A DNA stretch of 64,000 bases from Thermoanaerobacter pseudethanolicus ATCC 33223 (GCF_000019085.1 NC_010321.1:1437001-1501000); one strand, 5' to 3'. Shown: positions 53,456 through 63,290, numbered from the stretch's first letter. Made by a program: numbers and translations. Notes: a model not told the origin generated them from the letters alone.

Positions 53456-55201
53456 TTATTTTACCAAAGGATACAATTCCTTCTTGGAATAATGAGTGTG
53501 GAGCAAGTGATGAGACTTTTCGCTTAAAGGACTGCCCAAAAATTCTTCATAAAGTTTTTGTATTGCAGGATTTTTGTGAGATTTTCTGATAGGCAAATTT
53601 TTATCTGCTTCGTAAATAGCCTTCGCTCTTAATTCTTTTACTTTTTCCATTTCATTTGGATTGTGAATCGGCTGACCGCCTCCCATTATACATCCTCCTG
53701 GGCAGCCCATTACCTCTATGAAGTGATACTCTACCTCGCCAGCTTTTACTTTGTCAAGAAGTTTTTTCGCATTTCCTGTTCCATTTGCTATGGCAACTTT
53801 TATGTCCTTACCATCTATTCTTATAGTAGCCTCTCTAACACCTTCTAACCCTCTCACTTCTTCATAATCAAATTTGTCTAAATCTTTCCCTTCTACAATA
53901 TCCGCAACTGTCCTTAAAGCTGCCTCCATAACTCCACCTGTAGCTCCAAATATTACTGCCGCACCCGTGGACATTCCAAGAGGTTCGTCATATTCTTCAT
54001 CAGGAAGATTTACAAAGTCAATGCCCATTTCTTTTATCATTCTCGCCAATTCTCTTGTGGTAAGGACAGCATCTACATCTTTTATTCCATTATGCTGCAT
54101 TTCTGGCCTTTCAATCTCTAGTTTTTTAGCAGTACATGGCATAATAGATACTATATATATATCCTCAGGATTAAGCCCTTTCTTTTCTGCATAATAACTC
54201 TTTACTAATGCCCCCATCATCATGTGAGGAGACTTACAAGTTGAAAGATTATCTATAAATTCTGGATAATATTTTTCACAGAAAGCTATCCAACCAGGGC
54301 TACAGGAAGTTATCATAGGAAGTTTTCCGCCATTTTTAAGCCTTTCAAGAAGTTCCGAACCTTCTTCCATTATAGTCAAGTCCGCCGCAAAATCCGTATC
54401 AAATACCGCGTCAAAACCCATCCTCTTCAAAGCTGCTACCATTTTTCCAGTAACGATACTTCCTATAGGCATACCAAACTCTTCACCTAATGCTACTCTT
54501 ACTGCTGGAGCTGTTTGAGCTACTACATATTTTTTCTCATCAGCTAAAGCTTCATAAACTCTTTTTGTATGGTCTTTTTCATATATAGCTCCAACAGGAC
54601 ATACCTCAATACACTGTCCACAACTTATACAAGGGGAATCTTTTAAACTTCTCCCAAAAGAAGGTGCTACCATTGTTTTAAATCCTCTATTTACCATTCC
54701 AATGGCAAATACGTTTTGCACTTCTGAACATACTGCTACACATCTTCTACAAAGTACACACTTATTTGGATCTCGAACTATAGCAGGAGAAGCATTATCT
54801 ATAGAATACTTTATATTTTCCCCTTCAAACCTTATTTCATTTACTCCTAATTTTTTAGACAATGATTGAAGCTCACAGTTAGTATTTCTAATACAAGTCA
54901 AACAACTTCTATCATGATTTGAAAGTATAAGCTCAAGATTTAATTTCCGCGCTTCTCTTATTTTAGCTGTATTTGTATACACTTTCATGCCATCAAATAC
55001 CGGATAAGTGCAGGAGGTTTGTAAATTTCTAACTCCCTCTATTTCAACTACACATATACGGCAAGCGCCAATTTGGTTGATTTCCTTGAGGTAACACAGT
55101 GTGGGGATATCTATTCCTGCTTCTTTTGCTGCTTCCAATACGGTATAATGGGAGGGAACTTCCACAGTGATGCCATCTATCGTAACACGAACTTTGTCCA
55201 T
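53456..55201 (-). CDS. hydA: NAD-linked [FeFe]-hydrogenase catalytic subunit HydA
   Basis: 581 residues. [2Fe-2S] domain (C36, C47, C50, C64), His-ligated [4Fe-4S] (H96, C100, C103, C109), two [4Fe-4S] sites (C148-C158 and C191-C201), then the H-cluster domain with L1 ITSCSPGW (about 297), L2 MPCTAKK and L3 CPGGCIMGGGQP, and the small-subunit-like C-terminus. L1 has Ser instead of the second Cys of TSCCP, a variant I know from NAD(P)-linked multisubunit enzymes. Forms, with HydB and HydC, a bifurcating or NADH-dependent hydrogenase that makes H2 from NADH plus ferredoxin. Confidence 0.95.
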   Translation of the reverse strand: MDKVRVTIDGITVEVPSHYTVLEAAKEAGIDIPTLCYLKEINQIGACRICVVEIEGVRNLQTSCTYPVFDGMKVYTNTAKIREARKLNLELILSNHDRSCLTCIRNTNCELQSLSKKLGVNEIRFEGENIKYSIDNASPAIVRDPNKCVLCRRCVAVCSEVQNVFAIGMVNRGFKTMVAPSFGRSLKDSPCISCGQCIEVCPVGAIYEKDHTKRVYEALADEKKYVVAQTAPAVRVALGEEFGMPIGSIVTGKMVAALKRMGFDAVFDTDFAADLTIMEEGSELLERLKNGGKLPMITSCSPGWIAFCEKYYPEFIDNLSTCKSPHMMMGALVKSYYAEKKGLNPEDIYIVSIMPCTAKKLEIERPEMQHNGIKDVDAVLTTRELARMIKEMGIDFVNLPDEEYDEPLGMSTGAAVIFGATGGVMEAALRTVADIVEGKDLDKFDYEEVRGLEGVREATIRIDGKDIKVAIANGTGNAKKLLDKVKAGEVEYHFIEVMGCPGGCIMGGGQPIHNPNEMEKVKELRAKAIYEADKNLPIRKSHKNPAIQKLYEEFLGSPLSEKSHHLLHTHYSKKELYPLVK

Positions 55202-55222
55202 CTTTTACACTCCTTCCTTCAA

Positions 55223-57013
55223 TTATTTTTTGTAGATTGCGCCAAATGGACATTTTTCAATGCATGTGCCGCACTTTATACATTTGTCTTGGTCAATCAC
55301 ATAAGGCTGCCTTGGTTTTCCAGAAATAGCATTGACAGGACAATTTTTAGCACAAATTCCACAGCCCTTACACTTATCGGGGTCAATATAAAATCTTAAG
55401 AGGGCTTGGCATACGCCAGCTGGGCATTTTTTCTCTTTTATATGCGCCTCATATTCATCTCTGAAATATCTAATTGTAGATAAAACCGGATTTGGGGCTG
55501 TTTGTCCAAGGCCGCACAAAGCTGTCGCTTTAATGGTTTTCGCAAGTTCCTCCAACTTTTCAATGTCTCCTTCTTCACCTTTACCAGAAGTTATCTTTTC
55601 TAAAAGCTCCAGCATTCTTTTTGTGCCAATCCTACAAGGCGCACATTTACCGCAGGACTCATCAACTGTAAACTCAAGGAAGAATTTTGCAACATTGACC
55701 ATACAAGTGTCTTCATCCATTACAACAAGTCCACCTGAACCCATCATAGAACCTACATTTATTAAGGAATCGTAATCTATTGGTGTATCTAAATGCTCTG
55801 CAGGAATGCAGCCACCTGAAGGTCCTCCAGTTTGAGCAGCTTTAAATTTCTTTCCGTTAGGTATTCCTCCACCTATTTCGTAGATAATTTCTCTTAAAGT
55901 AGTTCCCATTGGAACTTCAATAAGACCTGTGTTGTTTACTTTACCAGTTAAGGCAAAAACTTTTGTCCCTTTTGATTTTTCTGTACCTATGCTTGAAAAC
56001 CACTCAGCACCATTTAAAATAATTGGTGGAATATTAGCAAATGTCTCTACATTATTTATAATTGTTGGTTTATCCCATACACCTTTTACAGCAGGAAATG
56101 GAGGTCTTGGTCTTGGTTCTCCTCTTCTTCCCATTACTGAATTTAAAAGTGCAGTCTCTTCTCCACAGACAAAAGCACCTGCTCCTAATCTTATCTCAAT
56201 GTCAAAATCAAAACCTGTCCCAAATATGTCTTTCCCTAAAAGACCATATTCTCTTGCCTGTTCAATAGCAATTTTAAGCCTTTTTACTGCCAAAGGATAT
56301 TCTGCCCTTACATAAATATATCCATGGTTTGCTCCAATTGCGTATCCTGCTATTGCCATTGCCTCTAAAACACTGTGAGGGTCTCCTTCCAATATGCTTC
56401 TATCCATAAAAGCACCAGGGTCACCTTCATCGGCGTTGCAGACTACATATTTAGGAGTTTCTTTCTGGTTGTAAGCAAATTCCCATTTTACACCTGTTGG
56501 GAATCCTCCACCACCTCTACCCCTTAGCCCGGATTTCTTTACCTCGTCAATAACCTCTTTAGGAGTCATTTGAGTAAGAACCTTTGCTAACGCCTTATAT
56601 CCGTCAAAAGCAATTGCTTCTCTTATATCTTCAGGATTGATAATACCGCAGTTTCTAAGGGCAATCCTCTTTTGTTTCCTAAAGAAAGGAGTTTCTTCCA
56701 ATGGCTTTATTTCTCTTTCTGTCACGCTTTCCCCATAGAGATATTTCTTAACAGGTCTTCCTTTTAGCAAGTGCTCTTCTACAATTTCAGGAACATAGTC
56801 AGGTTTAACTCTGCTATAAAAAACTCCTTCAGGATACACTACAACAACTGGTCCTAATTCGCAAAGGCCAAAACACCCTGTCCTAACAACTAATACTTCC
56901 TTATCTAAACCAGCTTTTTTTATTTCCTCCGTAAAACGCTCTGCTACTTTATCAGAATCTGAAGATGTACATCCGGTACCACCGCATACCATTACGTGTG
57001 ACCTATAAAGCAT
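55223..57013 (-). CDS. hydB: Hydrogenase flavoprotein subunit HydB (NuoF-like)
   Basis: 596 residues. N-terminal thioredoxin-like [2Fe-2S] domain ([23 protein letters not shown]), NuoF core with FMN site [13 protein letters not shown] and [18 protein letters not shown]/Fe-[12 protein letters not shown], and two C-terminal [4Fe-4S] ferredoxin motifs ([24 protein letters not shown]). Oxidises NADH and hosts the site of flavin-based bifurcation. Confidence 0.95.
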   Translation of the reverse strand: MLYRSHVMVCGGTGCTSSDSDKVAERFTEEIKKAGLDKEVLVVRTGCFGLCELGPVVVVYPEGVFYSRVKPDYVPEIVEEHLLKGRPVKKYLYGESVTEREIKPLEETPFFRKQKRIALRNCGIINPEDIREAIAFDGYKALAKVLTQMTPKEVIDEVKKSGLRGRGGGGFPTGVKWEFAYNQKETPKYVVCNADEGDPGAFMDRSILEGDPHSVLEAMAIAGYAIGANHGYIYVRAEYPLAVKRLKIAIEQAREYGLLGKDIFGTGFDFDIEIRLGAGAFVCGEETALLNSVMGRRGEPRPRPPFPAVKGVWDKPTIINNVETFANIPPIILNGAEWFSSIGTEKSKGTKVFALTGKVNNTGLIEVPMGTTLREIIYEIGGGIPNGKKFKAAQTGGPSGGCIPAEHLDTPIDYDSLINVGSMMGSGGLVVMDEDTCMVNVAKFFLEFTVDESCGKCAPCRIGTKRMLELLEKITSGKGEEGDIEKLEELAKTIKATALCGLGQTAPNPVLSTIRYFRDEYEAHIKEKKCPAGVCQALLRFYIDPDKCKGCGICAKNCPVNAISGKPRQPYVIDQDKCIKCGTCIEKCPFGAIYKK

Positions 57014-57028
57014 GCTATTTTCCCTCCT

Positions 57029-57394
57029 CTATTCGTAATTTTCAATAGTCCATTCTCTGATTGGATGGCCATTTATAACATGTTCAACAACTATTTGCCT
57101 TGCCTTTTTCTCATCAACCTTTACGTAAGTGACTTTTTCTTGTCCTGGAACATAAACATCTACAATAGGTTCTAATTTACACATACCTATACAACCAGTC
57201 TCTGTGACAATTACATCAGTCACATTCCTCTTACTGAGTTCATCTAATATCGCCATCATGACAGGCCTTGCTCCTGCTGCAATACCACAAGTAGCCATTC
57301 CAACAGCAATTCTTATACCTGACCTGTCTTTTCTTAAATTGATTTTTCCCAATGTCTCTTTCCTAATTTTTTCTAATTCCTCTATAGATTTCAT
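57029..57394 (-). CDS. [2Fe-2S] thioredoxin-like ferredoxin (HydD-like)
   Basis: 121 residues. C33 in VGMATCGIAAGARPVM, then TGCIGMCKLEPIVDVY gives further Cys ligands. Same fold as the N-terminus of HydB. Seen between hydC/ATPase and hydB in related thermophiles; a carrier or accessory subunit. Confidence 0.85.
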   Translation of the reverse strand: MKSIEELEKIRKETLGKINLRKDRSGIRIAVGMATCGIAAGARPVMMAILDELSKRNVTDVIVTETGCIGMCKLEPIVDVYVPGQEKVTYVKVDEKKARQIVVEHVINGHPIREWTIENYE

Positions 57395-57396
57395 TA

Positions 57397-57942
57397 TTAC
57401 ACCTCCGTATCACCTTTCATATTCTCTTTTACATATTCCTTTATCCAGCTTAACACCTTGATATCATTTATATTGACTTCCTTTAGTATTTTTTTGAGTT
57501 CTTTAGTGTCAAATAAGAATTCGTAGTTATCTTTGCTGTATTTGTATACAATATCCAAGTCCGGCGCAGATAATATCAGCGACACAATTGTTGAAGCCAT
57601 ATCTCCTATTGGAACAAGGTCTATACTTGAAAGCTTAAAAGTACCTATTATTTTTGTTCCTTTTCCTTCTACAGAAAAAATCTCAAAGTTTCCTTCACAC
57701 AGCTGGGCAAGCTCCTTAAAGAGCGGAATTCCAAGCCCTACTTTTCTCTCCTTTCTTGTGGTTATAAAAGGGTCTGTGACTTTTTTTAATAATTCCTTAC
57801 TCATTCCACATCCATCATCTTCTATAGAGACTTTAAGCATATCTTTTGAAGTATCTATATTTATTTCAATATAAATATTTTTTGCTCCCGCTCTTATGCT
57901 ATTTTGTGACAAATCTAATATATAAAGAGCTAATTCTTTCAT
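57397..57942 (-). CDS. Stand-alone HATPase (histidine-kinase-like) protein in the hyd operon
   Basis: 181 residues from ATG 57942. N-box LDLSQNSIRAGAKNIYIEI, G1 EDDGCGM, G2 GLGIPLFKEL and KGTKIIGTFKLS are complete, but no dimerisation or phospho-acceptor helix is present. It is closer to anti-sigma/ATP-binding proteins. The TTG at 57963 would overlap hydC and lacks an SD. Probably regulatory, perhaps tied to the HATPase at 60969. Confidence 0.78.
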   Translation of the reverse strand: MKELALYILDLSQNSIRAGAKNIYIEINIDTSKDMLKVSIEDDGCGMSKELLKKVTDPFITTRKERKVGLGIPLFKELAQLCEGNFEIFSVEGKGTKIIGTFKLSSIDLVPIGDMASTIVSLILSAPDLDIVYKYSKDNYEFLFDTKELKKILKEVNINDIKVLSWIKEYVKENMKGDTEV

Positions 57943-57955
57943 AACAATCAAACTC

Positions 57956-58438
57956 TTACTCAAATTTACTCAATATTTCATCAACATCATCAGGAGTTAA
58001 TCTTCCAAAAACTTCACCATTTATCATCATAACAGGAGCCAATCCGCAAGCTCCAAGGCATCTAGTAGGTTCTAAAGAAAATTTCCCATCTGGAGTTGTT
58101 TCACCTACTTGAATTCCCAATTTCTCTTTTATTTTTTCCAGCACCATTGCAGCTCCTCTTACATAACAAGCTGTTCCCATACACAAATTGATCTTGTATT
58201 TACCCGAAGGCTTTAAAGTAAACCTTGAATAAAAAGTAGCTATTCCAAATATTTCTGTCAAAGGCACATTCATTTCTTTTGAAATATAAAGTTGAACTTC
58301 AATAGGAAGATATCCAAAAATTTCTTGAGCCTCATTCATAATTGCAATCAAAGAGCCAGGGATATTTTTTAATTCCTCCAAAGCCTTTTTAAACCTCTCT
58401 ACTTTCTCTTCACCGAATTTTCGGCATAAGGTCTCCAT
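57956..58438 (-). CDS. hydC: Hydrogenase subunit HydC (NuoE-like)
   Basis: 160 residues. Helical N-terminus and thioredoxin-like [2Fe-2S] domain with four Cys: CMGTACYVRGA and RCLGACGLAPVMM. First gene of the hyd operon; AAGGAGGGAAATAA precedes the ATG. Confidence 0.95.
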   Translation of the reverse strand: METLCRKFGEEKVERFKKALEELKNIPGSLIAIMNEAQEIFGYLPIEVQLYISKEMNVPLTEIFGIATFYSRFTLKPSGKYKINLCMGTACYVRGAAMVLEKIKEKLGIQVGETTPDGKFSLEPTRCLGACGLAPVMMINGEVFGRLTPDDVDEILSKFE

Positions 58439-58512
58439 TTATTTCCCTCCTTATGAATTAAAAATTTCATGTTCCAAGCTCTAAGTAAACTTTGTATTCA
58501 ATGTTCGTCAAT

Positions 58513-58541
58513 ATTATATCATATATTTATTAAATTTTTAA
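58513..58541 (-). promoter_or_regulatory. Promoter of the hyd operon
   Basis: Extended -10 TGATATAAT (TATAAT 58518-58513) with TTAAAA at 58541-58536, 17-base spacer; about 75 bases of leader precede hydC. Confidence 0.6.
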
Positions 58542-58544
58542 CAA
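58527..58544 (-). promoter_or_regulatory. Rex-like operator over the -35
   Basis: TTGTTAAAAATTTAATAA differs at one base from the clostridial Rex consensus TTGTTAANNNNTTAACAA. Rex senses the NADH/NAD ratio and represses fermentation and hydrogenase genes, so the site placement makes sense. Chance occurrence in AT-rich DNA is possible. Confidence 0.55.
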
Positions 58545-58606
58545 GCTTTTATAAAAAAATTTTTATTTTCTGATAATCCCAACTAATTTAGTAGAATTAC
58601 AAAAAC

Positions 58607-59314
58607 TCAATAACCGCAAAGCCAGTCTACAACACTTTTTAATTCTGACTTACACAGTAAGAATTCCTCTCTTTCAGAAATATCTCCTAAATAATGGGCA
58701 TCTGACGACCTTATAATTTTATATTTTCTATATTCAGGATATGAGTGTAAAAAATTTTCTGTCACAATACCTTTTGATATCTCAATTGTTGTTAAATTTT
58801 TAATATTAGGGATAAATCCAAGATTTGATACAATACTATAGGCAGGCCGATCCACATGGGCTGTGACCGCTACCCCCTTGCCCTCCATGTATTCAAAAAT
58901 TTCATTAATGCTCAAATTTGATGAAATTAACAATGAGTAATCTATCTCTTCTATAACATTATCTTCTTCATCCATCACAAATTGATTCCCAAAGATTGTT
59001 TTTTCATTTTTAATTTTTATCAAATTTTCGTTAATAATTTCGCTAAATTTTGCGCATTCATCTACTGAATAAAAATAACAAAGTATGTGAACCTCTTCTC
59101 TTGTCTGTACCTCTATACCAGGCACTACTATCAAGCCTTTTTTTAATCCAAGATTATACACAGCTTTCACATTTTTTGCGCTGTTGTGGTCTGTTATAGC
59201 TATTACATCAAGTCCTTTTATAGAAGCCATATTGACAATATTGTTAGGAGTCATATCATCAGAAGCGCAAGGGGATAAAGCCGTATGAATGTGCAAATCA
59301 TAATAAAGCATCAT
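58607..59314 (-). CDS. PHP-domain phosphoesterase-like protein
   Basis: 235 residues. DLHIHTALSPCASDDMTPN, DHNSAKN, VPGIEVQTREEVH and SSDAHYLGDI are the four PHP metal motifs, as in TrpH/YciV. Likely phosphatase or nuclease; substrate unknown. Last in the sensory module; overlaps the DRTGG gene by four bases. Confidence 0.88.
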   Translation of the reverse strand: MMLYYDLHIHTALSPCASDDMTPNNIVNMASIKGLDVIAITDHNSAKNVKAVYNLGLKKGLIVVPGIEVQTREEVHILCYFYSVDECAKFSEIINENLIKIKNEKTIFGNQFVMDEEDNVIEEIDYSLLISSNLSINEIFEYMEGKGVAVTAHVDRPAYSIVSNLGFIPNIKNLTTIEISKGIVTENFLHSYPEYRKYKIIRSSDAHYLGDISEREEFLLCKSELKSVVDWLCGY

Positions 59315-59646
59315 TTCATCATCTCGTACAAAGTTATTGCCGCTTCATAAGAAGTCCCTGTAAAACTTAATATAGGGATGCCTTCTTCATCAGCCTTTTT
59401 CTTAGCTTCTTCATCTAATTTCGCATCTTCAGGAATTATTATACAACTTATTTCGGCCAACAAAGCTACTGCTACGATATTTACATGAGTTTGAATTGTT
59501 ATCCAGGCGCTCTTTGCTTTTGCATGGGCCATAACCCAACTTAAAAGGTCGCATATATACACCCCCTCAATTTCTTTGTCAATTCCGTTGCCCCCTGCAA
59601 CTAATTTAAATCCTCTATTGACAAGATCAGCTACTTTTATCCTCAT
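59311..59646 (-). CDS. DRTGG-domain protein
   Basis: 111 residues. Fold of the DRTGG family (WITIQTHVNIVAVALLAEI, GIPILSFTGTSYEAAI). DRTGG domains occur in HprK, Pta and CBS proteins as ligand-sensing modules. Second such protein in the operon (61390). Confidence 0.8.
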   Translation of the reverse strand: MRIKVADLVNRGFKLVAGGNGIDKEIEGVYICDLLSWVMAHAKAKSAWITIQTHVNIVAVALLAEISCIIIPEDAKLDEEAKKKADEEGIPILSFTGTSYEAAITLYEMMK

Positions 59647-59652
59647 AACATT

Positions 59653-60960
59653 TCACTCCTTTCCCTCACTTAAAACTGGAGGAATTTTACCTGCAAGTTC
59701 ATTTAATTCTTGAGACAAATTTTTTATTTTGTCTTTTAATATAAAAATGCAATCATATTCCGTAGCATAACCTTTCACTATATCTTCTGCCAATGCCCTA
59801 CAAGTAGGTGAACCACAAGAACCACAGTCAAGTCCTGGTAAGGCTTTGTATTGTGTGTCTATTTGTTTCATCATTTCGAGCGCCTTAGAAATGTCTTTGT
59901 CCAACTTCATAACTTCACTTTTTTCTATTTTCTTTTTCCATTTCACCTCTTCAAAATCAATATCTTTCTCATCAAACATAGGCTCTTCTCTTTTGAGAAG
60001 TTTTTCCGTCAGTTTTCTTATTCTGTTTTTGGCCACAAAATTATTTTCAACAGTCAAAGGTCCACCAATACACCCACCGATACATGCAAGCCCTTCAAAA
60101 AAGTCTAAATCGTTCAATTTTCCTAATTCAATCTCTTCTAGAACATCTACAACATTGTGTATCCCGTCTACATAAATACTATTTTCTGTAAAGGTACCAA
60201 ATGCTTCTCCACCAGAGTTTGCCCATCCAACACCTATCATAGAAGCTTTGCTTAAATCTCTGACAACAGTAGTCTTAGCTTTTTCAATGATTAGGCCATA
60301 TATTTCTTTCATAGAAAAAACCCCATCAATTTTGGATTTTTCTATACCAATAGGATTTTTCACACTTGTCACTTTTGCAGCACAGGGGGAAATGAAAAAA
60401 ACTCCTATTTCCTCTTGCTTCAGTCCCGTCTTTTTAATTGCTTCCTTTTTTGCTAATATTGCCGCAGTATCCATAGGAGAACATATATCCAATAAATTAT
60501 CAATCAAAGAGGGAAATTTGATTTGTACGAATCGCACAACAGCGGGGCAAGCAGAAGATATAACTGGCTTTTTTAAATTTCCTTTTGCCAATGCTTCCCG
60601 CGTAAATTTAGAAACAATTTCAGCAGCATATGCCACTTCAAAAACTTCATCAAAGCCTATATCCAGCAATGCACTCAATATTTGATTAATAGTTAAATCC
60701 CTAAATTGTCCATATAAAGAAGGAGCAGGAAGTGCAATCTTGTACTTAAAATTTTTCATCGTATCCAAACTATCAGTTACCGCCAATTTAGCATGATATG
60801 GGCACACACGTATACATTCACCACAATCTATGCACCTTTCATTTATAATCCTTGCTTTCCCATCTCTTACCCTTATTGCCTCCGTAGGACATCTTTTTAT
60901 GCAATTAGTACACCCTCTACATCTATCCTTATCTAATGTAACAGAGTGAAAATATGACAT
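59653..60960 (-). CDS. Sensory-type [FeFe]-hydrogenase-like protein
   Basis: 435 residues. Two [4Fe-4S] sites (C14-C24, C43-C53), an H-cluster-like domain with SSACP (C138), SPCAAK (C193) and CIGGC (C293, C297), and a C-terminal FeS motif CGSCGSPTC (C379, C382, C387, plus C404). The four Cys for the H-cluster cubane are kept, but the first Cys of TSCCP is Ala, as in putative sensory HydS. No NAD module. Likely binds H2 or redox signal rather than turning over quickly. Confidence 0.82.
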   Translation of the reverse strand: MSYFHSVTLDKDRCRGCTNCIKRCPTEAIRVRDGKARIINERCIDCGECIRVCPYHAKLAVTDSLDTMKNFKYKIALPAPSLYGQFRDLTINQILSALLDIGFDEVFEVAYAAEIVSKFTREALAKGNLKKPVISSACPAVVRFVQIKFPSLIDNLLDICSPMDTAAILAKKEAIKKTGLKQEEIGVFFISPCAAKVTSVKNPIGIEKSKIDGVFSMKEIYGLIIEKAKTTVVRDLSKASMIGVGWANSGGEAFGTFTENSIYVDGIHNVVDVLEEIELGKLNDLDFFEGLACIGGCIGGPLTVENNFVAKNRIRKLTEKLLKREEPMFDEKDIDFEEVKWKKKIEKSEVMKLDKDISKALEMMKQIDTQYKALPGLDCGSCGSPTCRALAEDIVKGYATEYDCIFILKDKIKNLSQELNELAGKIPPVLSEGKE

Positions 60961-60968
60961 TTTATCAC

Positions 60969-61388
60969 CTACTTAAATAAAATTTCCATTACCACAGTTG
61001 TCCCATTTTTACTGCTTTTTATATCCATAAAATCAGAATTTTCCTTCATATTAGGAAGTCCCATGCCGGCTCCAAATCCCATTTCCCTTATCTCTTCAGG
61101 AGCAGTAGAATATCCTTCTTTCATGGCAAGTTCAATGTCTTCTATTCCAGGACCTGTGTCTTCTGCAGTTATGCGTATTTTATCGCCAAAAATTTCTATT
61201 TTCATGTGACCTCCATAAGAATGAATTATTATATTCATCTCTGCTTCATAACAAGCTATGCAACTTCTCCTTACAACATTTGGATTTAAGGAAAGCTGTT
61301 TTAACACAGCTCTTAAATTGCTGGAAACCTCTCCTGCAGAATCAAAATCTCTCGCTTTAACATCAAAATCTAAACTATAAAGTACCAT
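60969..61388 (-). CDS. Anti-sigma/serine-kinase-type HATPase
   Basis: 139 residues from ATG 61388 (MVLYSLDFDVKARDFD), right behind the previous stop; the longer frame would overlap the DRTGG gene by 50 bases. RsbW/SpoIIAB-like ATPase: AEMNIIIHSYGG (N box), AEDTGPGIEDIE (G1), EMGFGAGMGLPNMK (G2). Its co-location with the hydrogenase-like sensor suggests signal output through protein phosphorylation or binding. Confidence 0.85.
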   Translation of the reverse strand: MVLYSLDFDVKARDFDSAGEVSSNLRAVLKQLSLNPNVVRRSCIACYEAEMNIIIHSYGGHMKIEIFGDKIRITAEDTGPGIEDIELAMKEGYSTAPEEIREMGFGAGMGLPNMKENSDFMDIKSSKNGTTVVMEILFK

Positions 61389-61389
61389 T

Positions 61390-61743
61390 TCATTCACCAC
61401 TTCTACAAGTAAGCCCATTAGAATACAAAAGGCCACAGGCAATATAAAGAGGATATTTTGTCTTCATTATCACAAGTCCTGCTTTTTTAGCAAGTTCCAA
61501 TATTTCCTCTCCCGGAGTCTTACCTCTTACAAACACTATACATTTAATATCTCCCACTACTTCTGCAGTCCTTATAACTTGGACATTAGTAAGCCCTGTC
61601 AAAAGCACAGCCTTTTCGTCACGAGATGCCAAAACATCACTCATCAAGTCTGCACCACAAGCAGTAAATACTTCTTCTTCTAATTTTTCTTCTCCCACCA
61701 TAACTTCTGCATTTAAAATTTCTTTTACCTCTTTTAATTTCAT
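61390..61743 (-). CDS. DRTGG-domain protein, first of the sensory module
   Basis: 117 residues. LTGLTNVQVIRTAEVVGDIKC and TKYPLYIACGLLYSNG give the DRTGG fold. Starts 15 bases after the SPOR gene stop. Confidence 0.75.
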   Translation of the reverse strand: MKLKEVKEILNAEVMVGEEKLEEEVFTACGADLMSDVLASRDEKAVLLTGLTNVQVIRTAEVVGDIKCIVFVRGKTPGEEILELAKKAGLVIMKTKYPLYIACGLLYSNGLTCRSGE

Positions 61744-61757
61744 ACCTTAACACCCCA

Positions 61758-62528
61758 TTATTGGTTTTGCATAACAATTGTTTTTAAAAAAGTATTATAT
61801 TCTTCACAAGATTGCCATAAACTTTCTTGCAATAAACTAAAGGTATTTCCATCTTCTAAAGCAGCCGATATTTCAATTTTTTTAATATCATTTGTTATTT
61901 TATCGACAATCTCTATCGTCTTTTGTATTAGTATTGTCACTTCTTTTTTTTCAAAATCCTCCTTACTATTTTTAAAACTATCCACTTTTCTCTTTAATTC
62001 TTCTAATTCTTGTTTTTCTAATTTGTCATTAGAAGCTTTATAAGAAAGAGCCGACATATAATCAAAAATTTGTTGAAAATCTTGTAATTTGCTTGTAAAA
62101 ACATCCATTTCTGATGTTAATTTCTTGTCATATGCAATTTTTATAGAAGGCCCTTTTTTTACATATACTTCACTGGAAATACCTTGAGACTTTAAGGAAG
62201 AAGAAAATAAAGCAGCTTGTTCTCTATCTAAAAATATTCCACCTATTAACAAATATTTGTCAGAATCTTTACTAACAAAAGAATAAACTCCCTTCATCTT
62301 CATTAAATCATCCTGATACTTTGCAGTCTCAAAATCTGAATAGCTACCTAAAACAACTTCAAACAAGTCAATTCCTTTAACAACCATCTCTTCAAAATTA
62401 TCACTGTCATTTGTTTTTGAAATGTTAGGTTCTACAATATCTTTTGAAATAAAATAACCTGCTAAAAGAGAAACTAGAGGAATTATTAATACAACAATTA
62501 AAACTTCCAGCATTCTTTCGTTTTTCAT
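61758..62528 (-). CDS. SPOR-domain membrane protein
   Basis: 256 residues from ATG 62528 (MKNERMLEV), with AAGGG about 11 bases upstream; an ATG at 62549 has no SD. One membrane helix (about 6-26), a SPOR domain (about 60-135; FEVVLGSYSDFETAKYQDDL) that binds denuded glycan, then a long helical tail (about 150-255). Likely at the septum or in sporulation. The function of the tail is unknown. Confidence 0.78.
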   Translation of the reverse strand: MKNERMLEVLIVVLIIPLVSLLAGYFISKDIVEPNISKTNDSDNFEEMVVKGIDLFEVVLGSYSDFETAKYQDDLMKMKGVYSFVSKDSDKYLLIGGIFLDREQAALFSSSLKSQGISSEVYVKKGPSIKIAYDKKLTSEMDVFTSKLQDFQQIFDYMSALSYKASNDKLEKQELEELKRKVDSFKNSKEDFEKKEVTILIQKTIEIVDKITNDIKKIEISAALEDGNTFSLLQESLWQSCEEYNTFLKTIVMQNQ

Positions 62529-62702
62529 TTCTTTATCAACCCTTACCATAAATCTTTATACGATAAATCTTTACACTTATATTATACTATACTTCCTTAA
62601 AAAATCCTTTAAAAATTTTAATAGGACTTTTTTACTAATTTGCACTTTTAAAAGAGGTTTTAGAAGAATTTTGTCGAATTATATATTATAGGAGGGATTG
62701 AA

Positions 62703-63263
62703 TTGACAAATATTGTAAATCAAATAATTGAAAATAAATTTCGCGAAATTCAAAGCAGACTCCCTGCTAATATAAAAATATTTAACACTGATAAACCTTT
62801 TGCTGAAGTTTTAAACAATGCTATAGAAAATCAACAATACAATTCAGGAAATGTGAGTAATAATGCGCCATCAAAAAATACAAATTTACAACAAATTGAA
62901 GATTTAATACAACGGGCCAGTCAAAAATATAATGTAGATGCAAATCTCATCAGAGCGGTCATCAAAGCAGAGTCTAATTTTAATCCATTCGCAGTTTCTT
63001 CTGCAGGAGCGATGGGACTTATGCAGCTTATGCCTTCAACTGCAAAGGAATTAAATGTATCCAATCCTTTTGACCCTTCTCAAAATATAGATGGAGGAGT
63101 AAGATACCTAAAAAATTTGTTAGACACTTACCATGACATAAGATTAGCATTAGCTGCATATAATGCTGGTCCTCAATCAGTAGAAAAATATCAAGGTATT
63201 CCCCCTTACCAAGAAACTATAAATTATATAAACAAAATTTTAAATGACTTATATAATAAATAA
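62703..63263 (+). CDS. Soluble lytic transglycosylase (SLT domain)
   Basis: 186 residues from TTG 62703, with GGAGGG six bases before. Variable N-terminus (1-75), then the SLT fold: [20 protein letters not shown] with the catalytic Glu, [10 protein letters not shown], and [12 protein letters not shown]. No signal peptide is evident, unlike most secreted lytic transglycosylases; the N-terminal third has no known motif. Convergent with typA. Confidence 0.88.
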   Translation: MTNIVNQIIENKFREIQSRLPANIKIFNTDKPFAEVLNNAIENQQYNSGNVSNNAPSKNTNLQQIEDLIQRASQKYNVDANLIRAVIKAESNFNPFAVSSAGAMGLMQLMPSTAKELNVSNPFDPSQNIDGGVRYLKNLLDTYHDIRLALAAYNAGPQSVEKYQGIPPYQETINYINKILNDLYNK

Positions 63264-63290
63264 TAAAGGAGCCAAAAAGGCTCCCCTATT
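63258..63290. terminator. Bidirectional terminator between slt and typA
   Basis: Stem GGAGCC (63268-63273)/GGCTCC (63279-63284), 5-nt loop. On the minus strand it is followed by TTTATTATT, a fair T-tract for typA; on the plus strand by CCTATTTG. Confidence 0.65.

Noticed and set aside
53456-55201. HydA inactive because L1 reads TSCSP
   Set aside because: The rest of the H-cluster motifs is perfect and this variant is known to me from multisubunit NAD(P)-linked hydrogenases.
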